Part shown: one piece after another, positions 24,201-37,300 of the stretch
Position numbering within the stretch: the first letter of the stretch is position 1
How the letters are laid out: each line of letters opens with the position of its first letter
From: Lophius americanus
Taxonomy: Eukaryota > Chordata > Actinopteri > Lophiiformes > Lophiidae
NCBI GenBank assembly: GCA_037951165.1
Contig: JBBDHG010000014.1
Location: 829,501 to 893,500 of the forward strand
Length of the DNA: 64,000 bases
Reading direction: 5' to 3'
Translations under genes and position numbers: made by a program
Notes under the pieces: generated by a model
The model's database searches: none
What the model was told of the DNA's origin: nothing
The model's input: only the letters and a program-made list of their open reading frames with translations

Positions 24201-27200
24201 ATCTGCCATGAAATATTACATATTAATATTATTTTACACTCTTTATTGGCTTAATAATTTGAGCGAACATGAGTTTTGATCATAGCTAGTCTTTCTTTGT
24301 ATTAAAATTTAGCATATTCCTAAACTAACAAACAATGGAAGGGGCACTTTGATAAGATATCTTTTTCTTCCTTATCGTCCTTATCCTTTTCGCGGTCGCC
24401 ATACTAGATCTTCTTTTTCTTTAAATCAGAATAACAGTACTAGTGATGTTATTGCTAACGAGAGCCCTAACTGAGGAGATTTGGATATCAGTTTTATAGA
24501 TTTTTGGTTTTAGGTTTCAGGCATAGGTTTTACATGTGATGCCAATCCTGACTTAACCCTCCCCATTTATCTGGGATTGGGACCAGGACTAAAAGGACAC
24601 TAGTATCTTAGTGCCCTTTTATTACGGTGCCAAACCTTTGGGTCTGGGTCAAATCTTGTGTGGATTTTATCAAGCTGAAAAGAGCTATTTGTGGCCAGTT
24701 TCTGTTGTGGAGACCTTTTCTATATTTGACTCGTCCGTGATAAACCTGAGTTTACAAAGTAAGAGGGTCTCAGGATAAGAAAGTAGGATTTGTTTTGCAT
24801 GAGGATTGCAACATCTAACCTGCTCCACTTTTGAGTTATTAAAAAATGCGTGCCACTCGACTTAACCAGTATATAATATGTCCCAGTGTTATTATGTATA
24901 CATTAAAGAGTATGGGACCTAGGGTGCTCAGTGCCTATCCATTCTTGGTATGAACAAAGTTGACCCATAATCAGATGCGGGTAATATTAATAAGTACCGT
25001 TTCAGCCCAACGATTCACACACACACACACATTAGACAAAACATTATTTGGAGGCGGCATTCTGTTTTTAAAGAAATATGACAGCAGAAAATTAACTCGC
25101 ATGAACAGTTAGAAACTGCTGTATTTCCTTCAAAACATCAAATGTTGTGTTGTTAAAGCACACTGATTGAAATAAAATTCCTGTGGCTGCAGAATAGACT
25201 GGAATATTCTGCTTTCTGGACTTGGTCGGCAAATCATAATTTGCAAATCATAATCATAATGATAAATCATAATTTCCAGACTTATTAAAAATAAAGACTT
25301 ATTCAGAATATCATGCAGAGACGCATCCCTATTTTTTCAAAACCAAACATCTATATCTGGCATTCATAATCCATTTGCATTAAATGAATGCATTTCTCTG
25401 CTCAATTTGATCATCAGAGTAAAAGGGTAATGATAGAGGTTACTGTAAATCAGATAATGGGGCACTGATGCAGCTCCTCCTGCGTGGTAAGCTGGTTTCA
25501 GAAAAGGAGCATTACGCCTCAAGGTTAGTGGAGCTCTGCAGGTAGAATATAAAAAAGCAGCATCGTCCTGAAGAGCGCCTTGGAGCGATAAATCATGTAG
25601 ACTAATGAAACAAATTGCTTAGAAAGAGATGGTATATGCAGCATTTTATCTAATGCTCGTGATGGAAGACGCTTGAAAGATCACCATTAATCAACCTTCT
25701 ATAGAGAGATCGGAACAAATCACGTTAGAGCCACTCCGCGCTCCCAACCACCATCAAGGGAAAAACATAGTTCCTCTGAGAAGAGCCCTGGTATGAGATG
25801 CTTCTAATTCGATGCTGCTGCAAGTTAAGTTCTGGTATTTTTCAATAAACTCTTTCAACTTCTGTTGAACCAGGCTTGAATCTCTAGGGAGGTTGTTTAC
25901 ATGCAGAGAGTTTTGGGTAACAGGGACAATGAGGGTAGTCACCTTCCCCGGGGAATTACTGCATCGGTACTTCTCCTCCTCGTACGCCGTGTACTTGCTC
26001 CCACTATGAGATAAAAAAATCTGCATTTGTGTATGAATTAATGATGAATGTGTGAATGAGTCTGTGCTCTGGCTGCAAATACCTCAGCAGTAATCCCTCA
26101 CCCAGCTCCGTGCTTTCCACAGTGCTGATGAACGATTCGATGCTACTTTCCACACCAACATCGTGGTCAATTCTTCAGGCACCTGTTCCTACATACCTCC
26201 AGGTGAGAGTCATAACCTCATGATGCCTTTCCATTCACACGCAGAACAATGATGGCTGTTATTTGTTGTAGGAAACAGCCAATGTATTCAACTCAGCTAG
26301 TCGAACCAGCAGTGAACAAACAAAATGAAAGATATATGATTATATGACAGAAAAGTCGGAAGTATTATTGAATCGTTATTGCCGTCGCCGCGTCCGCAGA
26401 TACTTTTATCTTATATATATATATATATTTTATCTTATAACGCGATAACTCAAAAACTATTACATGGATCATTTTTATACCTTCATGGAAGTTAGTGCAA
26501 GGAAGAAGTGGATTGATTTTTGGAAAGGTCAGTTATATATTTCTTATACTGGGCGGAGCTTATCCACAAAAGTTGTTTTGCACCATCAGTTTTCAACTAT
26601 TGGTCCGATATGGTCCAAATTTAATGCATATGAATCGAATCGAGGAGATCTGTCTTGCGTCGTATCATAACCTACTCTAATAGTTCATATTTTATTCACT
26701 AGGGGGCGCTTTAAAAAAACAAAACTGTTTTTCAGACATAACTTCTTAAAATACCTTTGTTGATTTTGCTTCAGATACAGAATAAAGACTTATTGAACAT
26801 CAAAACGTGTTAACAAACATCCCTCCCTCCCCGTTGTTCTCAGAATCTCTTGTAATGAGGACAAAAAGAGAAAAATACCCAAGAGAAGGAAGTTGCCAGC
26901 ATTTCGGATTGCAGTTTTCCATGTTAAACACATACAAAGGATGACTAGTTGAGCTAGTAAAATATCTTAAATATAAAAAATGTATACAGATAGTCTGAGT
27001 TAGTCCACATTTGGTACAGATGAATGGACTCTAGGAGATTTATTCTGTACATTTCATAATTTACTCACTGGGGGGTTGTTTTTTACAATAATGCACTGTT
27101 TTTTGGACATTACTTCCTAAATGTTTGTCCAATTTGGTCCAATTTATCCAATTTATAGTGTTTTGGATAAACACTATAAATCAGGAGTCTTAACTGAAAG

Positions 27201-30200
27201 TGCGCATAAGAATTAAGTAGTTGAAAACTTTTCATAGTGTGGTGGAAAACATGAAAGACGAGGACTACAGCACAAATTTCTAGTTAAATATTTTAAACTT
27301 GGGAGAAAATACAAAGATTTCAACATTTTCACCAAGATCCTGGATATTTGATGGTTTACCAGCTCAACTTTTCTTGTTTTATGATTGCTCTTCCAGTTTC
27401 TAGTATTCATTTTGCAGAAATCCAGTTGCGTCTACATAGATGGTGATTAGATAGATTAGATTACATTACCTCATTCAAACCACCATATTCAAATTCAGTT
27501 TTAACACAACAAACACATTTTCCATGGAAAGACAGCAACATCCTACACAAACCAAGAGCTATAGAGGTCTTCATCTTATCTTACTATCAAATATGAAAAC
27601 ACATTTTGTCCTGCACCTTTTGTATTTACACCAATCTGCCATGACATTGTAACCACCAAGTCAACCACCAATATTCTGTAGACCCCTTTTGCAGCCAAAA
27701 CAGAACAGAACTGTCAAGGCATGGACTCCAGAGGACCTCTGAAGGTTTGTTGGCGTATCTGGCATCTGGCATAGCTTATTAAAGTACTAAGATACTCACT
27801 ATTGACCATTTTAACTGCTTCCAACTCACCAACTCACTTGCTGCCTAATACTCTTAATACTGTACACCCCACCCACAGACAGGCTGCAAGGAGGTCATTC
27901 TTACAGGGGCACCTTTTAATTCACCTGCTTTTGTTATTTACTTCATCTGGTCTGTGGTCATAATGTAATGTCTATGTAGTTTATAAATATGCTGTGGCAA
28001 TATGACATTGACACTCTTTTAAGAGAAAAACAAGTGTCACATCCTCTGCTCTTCCGACATTCCATAATTCTGTAATTTAGCATCTCAAGGAAGTCTTTGG
28101 TATCGACGCTGCCCAGCACTTCTCCTGTAAGAAGACAACTTTTATGTCTAATCATTAGCTGCTTTCATGTTATTATTATGATTTCATGTCCAATATCTTG
28201 TCTCACCTCCTTCCATAATGAAGTGCCAGTTAGTTTTTAGCTTCCCAGCATCGGCCCCTTATGTATTTGGACTTTTTACACTATTCTTTCAAACTGTTAT
28301 CTAATATTACATAGATTAGCGTAAACAACATTTCGCAGGACAGCAGCAATAATGAAGTTATCTTGATATTACTCTAATTATACTCACTCTGTTTTACTGC
28401 CAATTGTTTTTGTACCCTTGTGTCTCTCATTCCAGCCTTCCATCATTCTTTTGTTAGTTTATCTTCTTTCAAACTTTTACCTGGCTTTTGATATTGAACT
28501 GTGTGCTTGGATTATCTGATGATTTAATCACGTAATGGGATCACTTCCTGATTCAGTCCTGCCTTTACTGCTTTCAATACATTTTCAGCCATAATTTAAA
28601 AAGAAAAAATGCCAATCCAGATACAGTAATTCAATGTCAACACATGGATCTTTATCACACTCTGTGAGTGGAGCTTTGAGTAGTGACGCACTAATCAAGC
28701 CCTCACTCATCCACTGCTGCTGTGATGTGCTGTCTTAACAAATCTATGACACTCACACATTCACACGTTCACAGGTTCACACACACAGGCATGTCTGGGA
28801 GTGAATTGAAGATGACAGCCGATGATTACCCCTCTCACTGGCAGACTCTTCCCTCTTGTTTTCCCTTTTATGCTGGCCTGCCTCACCTCATCATTATAGT
28901 CAACGCATCATTACATTTCTGGATTGATTGAGTCTGTCACAAGAAAATAACTGCTCAACGTTTTGCCAAATGAGTCCCCAGTGATTGCCGTATTAGCCTG
29001 AAATAGTCATTCACTGTTTCAGCACAAGAAAAAATTGCATCATGTGAGTAAAACTGTATGCAAATTTAATTTGCATAAATTCTCTGCAGTTGATAGAAAC
29101 CTGTACTGTCCGCCTTTATTCATTCGTGTCTGAAGGTTATGACTTTCATTGTGCTGAGAAAGAGAGGAAAGACCTTGTTTACAGCCAACGGCTTATATCT
29201 TTCTTAAAAATGGATGGAAATTAGTTTGGTGCCTGCTTCTTCTGAACGACTGCTGGCTTATTGTCGTATCGGATTTTTTGCTTTCATTTGGATGGATGGA
29301 TGTCTCCAGGACTAATTTATTGTCAGAGTAGAGTCTCCCTTGCTGCTGCTATTTCTGTTTTTTAGTCTCTTGTGTCTCTCTTTATTCCACAGTAATTCAA
29401 CCTCCGTATCCTCCCACAGCTGTAGCAAAGTAATCCACCTTCATTTTTTTTTAACACCACCACAGGGATTTTAAGGAGCACCTGCTACATCGATGTCCGC
29501 TGGTTCCCCTTTGATGTCCAGAGGTGTGAACTGAAGTTTGGCTCCTGGACGTATAATGGGTTTTCTCTGGACCTGAAGATGATAGAAGCAGATATCACCA
29601 GCTACATCGCCAACGGAGAGTGGGATCTTATCGGTAGGAGGGGTCGTAACCCGTGAAGCACTACTAATTGATTATCAGAAACGTTATCTCTCTGCTGGAG
29701 TGTCAGTGAAATCATGATTTTGCTGTAGCATTTTGAACCATGTCTGCTAAAATGGACGGAGGTTTGTTTTGTCTCACCAGAGTTTCCGGGACGGATAAAC
29801 CAGCGTTCCTACGACTGCTGTGTGGAGACATATCCTGACGTCACCTTCACTTTGGTGATGCGGAGACGGACCCTTTACTACGCCCTCAACCTTCTCCTTC
29901 CATGTGTTCTGATCTCCATTCTGGCACTGCTCGTCTTCCTTTTGCCTGCTGACTCGGGGGAGAAGATCTCACTGGGTTAGAAACACAAACAAAGATGTAC
30001 ACATATACACAAACACACAAACAAACATGTTGCCTATTGTTTGCGAGGGCCTACTTTATTGCTTACGTAAAAAGCAGTGTAAACGATGAACTGGAATAAT
30101 GTAGTCTAGTGACACTCAGACCTCGTTTACAAGACAACAGTTTGCTAAAAACTGAATAGTTTTAACTTTGCATTTAAGAAAAGATTAATTCTATAACTTT

Positions 30201-31259
30201 GTAAAAACATACTAAAATCCACAGAATAACTCCTGCGTACATATAAGATGCCGGGGTTTTTGTCGTTCTGTTTGTGTTTCGCCATCGAGCTGAAAACTTA
30301 AGTGCACGAAGTGGGCCAGAGTTGCCATCAAGGTTTCCCTGAAAGTCACTCCTCTCAAATTGGATTAGATGAGACACGGTATAATATAACCATTTAAAAA
30401 TGGAAGTAACCATGACCTAATCTTCTGAGTGTTTCCATTCTAAACTCTGTCTGAATAGCTTTTGTTATTGCCTTTGCACACAGGTTGCCATTTATATTGT
30501 ATCCATGGGTTTGGAAAATATTATTGCTGAAATTAAATTAAATTTGTGTCAACAGATATTAACGACCTTGGTGAAATCCAAATGGATTGGCTTTGCTGCA
30601 GAGCCTAACTTTTCAATATCAACCATGAAAGGTTTTAGTATTTTTACCCCATTTGTCACAAGATGTTTGTTTTACATTTAGACAGAAACTGTTCACCTGC
30701 TGCAGCTGCATGTAAGATGAGACAGATACTTTATAAATAGGGCACATAAACAGACTTCTTGAAGTATCAAGGAAAAAGCATGGCCAAGGTCATGTGGTTT
30801 GGAGTCTTCATACATATTCAGCCCAAAATCTTGATGTGGTTGTCCTCGAGCCAATCAGCCATACATGACAACCACTGAAGTGTCAAGTCAGAACACTGAT
30901 CATCTCTTATTCATAGCTGCTCTCAGTGGGTGGGGAGGCAGGAAGTGAACATTTGGTTCTTAAAGTTAATTAATTTGAACTTTGGGAAAACAAGCAAGTG
31001 TACGTTTCTAACCAAATTTGAAAAGGACCAAATTGTGAGGAGTAGATGATTAAAGCCTCTTCCAGACTGCGGGTCTTCCTTAGCAGGGGTTGGTACCTAC
31101 CAATGTAGTCTAAGGACAGAACCGGTGAGAGAGGACAGGGTCATTGGTGCCAAATTCTCATTGATGCACAGACTAGTTAAGGCTAGTCTGTGTTGCCCAA
31201 TCCCATAGGAGAACCACTGTAGCACAAAACATTAATACTGATTCTCATAGAATGGTGTC

Positions 31260-31305
<46 letters not shown>

Positions 31306-34300
31306 AACACAAAATGACACATGTGGTTGTAATGTTGTGGCTGATTGATTTGGTTAGACGATGACATCATATCAGTATTAGACAGTCTATGGTAAACCAA
31401 TTAAACATGGTTAATTGGTTGGAATGGTTGCCCATGGTTAAACCAATTAACCATGGTTACCATTCCCATAATAATAATAATAATAATACATTTAATTTAT
31501 AATGCACTTTACATTTGGATCAAATCTCAAAGTGCTACAAAGTAAAAGCAGATAAAAGCATCAATAAAAAAATAAAATAATAACTATATAAAAGCCTGAC
31601 CAAAAAGCAGCAATGTTAATTAAGGTTATAGGTTCTGCTAAAAAGGAAAGTTTTAAGTCCTTTTTTAAATGTGTCAGTCGTCTGTGGAGCCCTCAGATGG
31701 TCAGGGAGGGCATTACACAGACGAGGGGCAGCAGAACAGAAGGCCCGATCACCCATGGTGCTGAGCTTGGTCCGGGGAAGGAGGAGTAGGTATGAGTGGG
31801 TAGAACGGAGGGATCGTGTAGAGGTAAGTGGGGTGAGTAGTTCTTTTAGGTAGGGGGGTGCGTTACCATGGATGCACTGGTGAGTGAGGAGAGAGATCTT
31901 ATAATCAATCCTGGTGGAGATGGGAAGCCAATGAAGGGAATGAAGAACGGGGGTGATGTGTTCGTGTTTACGATCTCTCAACAGGATCCTTGCAGCACTG
32001 TTTTGAACATACTGCAGTCTTTGTAGACTTTTATCAGGGATCCCGATTAGAAGTGCGTTACAGTAACATCTGTATGTTCCTGGTTTGTCTTGCCTTATCT
32101 GTGTCCTTTATTGAGACTTACATTGAATACCTCCAGCCTGATTTGTCCAACTTAACCTGGACAAATCTATTCCCCTGTCACCTATTAAGGATATTATCCC
32201 AGGCATTCTCACGACACACGCAGCTGTTTTCTCCTCCACTAACATCTGCTAACATCTGTTCGTCTGCGTCTTCCTCATGCATATTCTGCTATTTCTTTTT
32301 CTCTTTTCTGTTTTTGTCACTGGATGTTCATCTTTTTGTTGTCGCAGAGCCCGACCTTCATGCTTTGGTCGATGTTGTTTGTTGGTGTTTTGTTTGCATG
32401 TAAGCAGTGGCTGTGTCGTAATGGTTTTTTTTTTAATGGAAGTGCACTTCTGTCCTTTTAGCTTTTGATATTATTACCTTTCAAGAGGCTTTTCCTTTTG
32501 CTGGTCCACAGTAAGAATGTATTCTTAATGGCTTTACCGGTTAAATAAAAGTATATTGAACAAATACATATCCTAGCAACATAGGGGTCACAAGCAAGTG
32601 TACTTTTAGTGCTGGTGCCAGGCCCGGATAAATGAAGAGGGTTGTGTCAGGAAAGGCATCCGATGTAAAACCTATGCCAAATCAATATGCGGTACAAGAT
32701 GATCCACTGTGAAGAGCCCTATAGGGAAGAGTCGAGAGAAGAAGAAGATATTAAATAAATAAATCATTAGAAAAGTACACATAAATAAACAGTCAGATAA
32801 AAAGTTAGAATTCAGTTTTCAGTTCCGTATCAGAATGGCAGTTCAACATTTCATCCATATCTCCCTCACATACATTATATTCATTAAAGCTGCTGTTGCA
32901 CTGGGGGATTACATCATTTTAGGTAATATGCTGTGAAGATGTTCAGGTTATTTGATATGTTATTCCAGCTGGTGTTGCTCGGATCCTGACCTAGTTAACA
33001 GAGCTCCAAACCAAAAAGAAATAACTCAGATTCACTGGCTCCTAATAATTCCTAAATAAAAGTATTTAGGAATAAGAAGAAATTTTCATATCGACGTCAG
33101 AGTACAATGTTTAATGTCTGGCTTACCATTTCTTTCTCTTCTGTACTGTCTGCCTTGGTTTGCCCTGTGTCCCAATGTGTGCACAATATATAATCTTTGC
33201 ACAAAATTTGATTTGCATTGTCCAATTTTCTGCAGTCTTGTTACAAGAAATAGATGGTTTTTTTTATTAAAATATGTATGTATGTATGTATGTATAATTA
33301 GGTCTCCACTGGAGAGACATTAACAATATGGAAATATCTCATGAGAAAAATGTGTAAGGATGGATATACCTAGACGCCAGCCCAGCTACCTGCTGCGCCC
33401 CGCAGCATCTCCACATCTCCTGTATCTGAGTGAGGGATCCCACACTGCAGACAGAAACCTACATGCTCAAAAATTAGAAGTATGGCGCCCACTTGACCAG
33501 CTTAATTGACATTGACATTATAATTAACATGAAGCAGCATTAATGATAAAAAAAAAAACAATCAGCGATGTCGCAAATCTTTTCTTATTTTTTACTGATG
33601 CGTGCGCCTGTGCAGGGCCGAAACCATTAAGCCCTTCACGCGACAGGATAGCTAGACGCAAGTGCGACGACTTGAGAGTTTATTAGGCAACACAAACTAA
33701 ACCTATGGCCGATTCTATTATGATTATTTGTTTGTAAGTATTCTATATTTGCATCTGCTATTGGCATCTGGATGGTCGCCACTAGCAGAAAAAACAGTTC
33801 GGAAATTAAAAGGTTAGTCAAATTGGCGACCATTTTGGTCACCCTTTGGAGCCCTTGTTTACGTAAGATTTGATGTGTGAGACCATTTCAAGTCTTTTAC
33901 ACACCTGGCCCATTGTTAGTATTAATGAGCATCCTAGTGAGTTAATGTGGGTTAAATAGATCTATTCTTTTTGATTGCTGATATATTCCAAGATTTCCTG
34001 TTAAAATGTTTACAGGCACTTCCACTGATGGTCTCCAGCAATGCACACTAAACTGATATATCAATAACCAATGTATACGGTTAAATAATCAGCACACCGT
34101 TCAAAGACAATAGGACTAATGGCTGAACAAAACCTACATATGTCTGCTAGCTCTTATTTAACAGAAAATGAATCCACAAATACATGTTTTAAAACAGCAT
34201 TCAACATACATACTACCATTCTGTGAAAAGGAATTGGTCGCTTTCCTGTTTTCTTTTTGTATTTAGACTGTGTCGGCTTTTCAAACAAAATTAACAATAA

Positions 34301-37300
34301 ACAGAAGGACCCAGACTAAAACTAAAAATAATTTATTTTTAGGTTATCCAATGCTTACATCATCAGCTTGTAAAAGTATTCATCACCCTCACATGAATAC
34401 CTTGTTGGGACATTTTCATCTGCAATAACTGCAATGAAACACTTCCTTGAGAAGAGTCTCTGACTCTGACTGACTGACTATGACTATGTATGACTCTGAG
34501 TATGGTGGAACTTTGGCCCATCCTTCTTGAAGATATACTTTAGTGCAGCCACAGTGGAGGTCTTTTTTTGTAATCTTAACAGCTCTTTTTTCGGGTTCTA
34601 AAACAGAATCGCACAGGGCTTAGCGTCCAGACTTTGACCAGGCCACTCCACAACTTGTATTTATTCTTTCAGAGGTGGAATCTGTCCTCTGCTTGGGATC
34701 TTCGCCTTGCTGCACGACGCAGTTGCTCTTAATCTTAAAGACTGATGACCTGACATTCTCTTCCAGCATTGTCTGTAGATAGTAGAATTAAAGTTTCCCT
34801 TAATAACTGTCACTGGAAAAGTCATCCTGGTCCTGAAGCGGCAACGCACCCCCACAAAATCACAATGCCACCTCCATGCTTGACCGTAGATATAATATTC
34901 GTTTTGTGGAGGGCTGGGTTTCGGTTTACCCCGCTTCAACTTTTGACTCATCAGTCGAAAGAATAGTCTACCAAAATCTAAAGGTCATCCAGGTGTGCTG
35001 TGGCAACAATTCATATAAGCTTCAATCTTTTGCTTATCGTCTTTTGAGTTCATACAGTGGAGGTATGAACTCCGTCTTTCGCTCAGTTGAGAGAGGCCTG
35101 CAGTTCCTTGGATGGTTTCTTTGGATTTTTTTGACTTCCTGAATGAGGCTTCACTGTGGGGGAATTTTGGAAGGCTACACTTCTTGGAAGGTTCACTGTT
35201 TTCCCAAGTCTTCCCTGTTTGTGTATAATTTATCTCCCTGTGGATCTGTGGAGGCCCAGAGTATGTGCATTACTTATGTCTGAGTGTAAATAGCAGCAGC
35301 AGTGTAAGGCTTCAGGTAAGAATGGAGCTAAACCTCTTATTTCAAAGATCCACATACATTCCTGTTATATGTTTATTAGGTCCGAATAATGTATGCGGAT
35401 TAAATTATTTATCGCGCGATGTGGAAATCCTAACAGGGAATGATTCATTCATGATGCATATTAACATACAGTATGTTCTGCAGAGAATTTCATAGGTTCT
35501 GTCTTTACCTGTGCCCCATCCTTCCACTAACATTCTGTGGGAAACTATCCACAAAATACATCCTGCTTGGTGGATACATGTATGTTGCTTTTTAAACAGA
35601 GAACCTGTTTGTAGTTCAGTTAATTACTAAAGTAAATTTATATTCCGGCCCATGATTCGGTGCTGTGATTCGCACTTCCTCTGTGGCCTCATAAAGTAAT
35701 CTGATGATCAGAGCTGAGGTATTGACTCCATCCTCATTGGACCGAGGAGGCGGTTTAACCTTATCTCCGGCGTCGCGCTCCACTTGATTGTTTGAGCCTT
35801 TTTCAAGCAAAATTTGCCCAGACTAGGCTGAAACAGTGACGGCGGATGAGAGGGTGGTGGTGGAGTTGTGAGAATGTGTGCTCACTCTCGGGTAGTGGGA
35901 GGGGGATGAGGGCGGGCTGGATGCGCTTTTATATTCAGTTTGTGTCTGTTTAAAAAAACAGTGTTTTAAGGCCAGATGTTTGTACATGTGTGCTTTCCTC
36001 ACGTTTCATACCTCTGACACAGGGAGAGTAAATGGCAAAATTAACACCCTGAGAGTTAAAATGAACACTTTCCAAGTGTTTATATAGGCACCAGTACAAA
36101 AGTGTTAAATTAACACTTGTGAAATTGTTAACATTCTAACACCATGATAGTGTTACTAACTTACCGCTTATAGTGTAAAATATTAACGAGAAAATGGTGA
36201 AAAATTTACTCTAGACTGGTGGTTTCTTTTTGCTAGACACAAAGCAGACTTTTAGTTTAGCTCAAAATAAACATCTGTATTGTGTATATTCAAAAGACCT
36301 CATGTAGCTGTTTAGTACACGTGCTTTTATGCTCAAAATACCCTCAATGATTTCAGGAATCACCCACTCTTCTATGTGTGGACAAGACCATAGGGTTTAT
36401 TCCCAGATGTACTGGAGGATATAAATGATCTGTAAGTGGGGGGAGAAATTGTCCCCCCAATTCAGCGAACAATAATTGGTTATGCTCAGTTTGCTAGCTG
36501 AAAAGTCCGGCTCTCAGCTCATCTAACTTCCCAACTTTGCGCACCTTAATTTTAAATGTGGCCGGAACTTAATTACACCTCTTAAGAGTTGAATTAACAC
36601 CAGTGAGATCAACTCTGTCAATCAACTCCAACATAACTAACCTTAACCCAGAGGACATAATTAAACACGCTAGGACAATATGGTTAAGCTACACTACTAG
36701 GGTTGAAGCCAAATATAGTATAATAGATGGAACTTAGTTCGTCCCCACAGTGGAATTTAAAACACAAAAAGGAGACAAACAAATATATATCACAAGTAGT
36801 AAAAAGGAAAGTCTCTCTCAAAAATGTCCTACATAATGTTTCTCTTGATAAAGATCTTAGCTTATTTTTAGTTAAAACAGCATTGTCCATTAAGATTTCA
36901 AATTGACCATTGGAATCTATGGGAACATACACACAGTATTGCAGCCATACCACACACATCCCTGCATTCTTCTGTCCAAATAAGGGGTTATGTTTCCATT
37001 TATGGGCCCCCTCTGAGTAATGATCAGACCACCTGCTCTAGTACTCACACTGAAAACAGCGAAGAAGCAACAAAGTGGGGTAAAAAGGGACACAGACAGT
37101 AGTTAGACATGGGTAGTTAGGATTGTTCTTGCTCCCTCAGGATCAAGAACAATCATCGGCCATTTGGAAGGTTGGTGGTTCAGTCCCCCACTACTTTATG
37201 AATGGGTGTGTGAGTGGTTGTACGAATGCTTGTCCCTCCTTTAGAGCAGGTGACACATTGCATGGTAGCCGATGAACTCCGTTTTGGGTTGAGTGATCAG

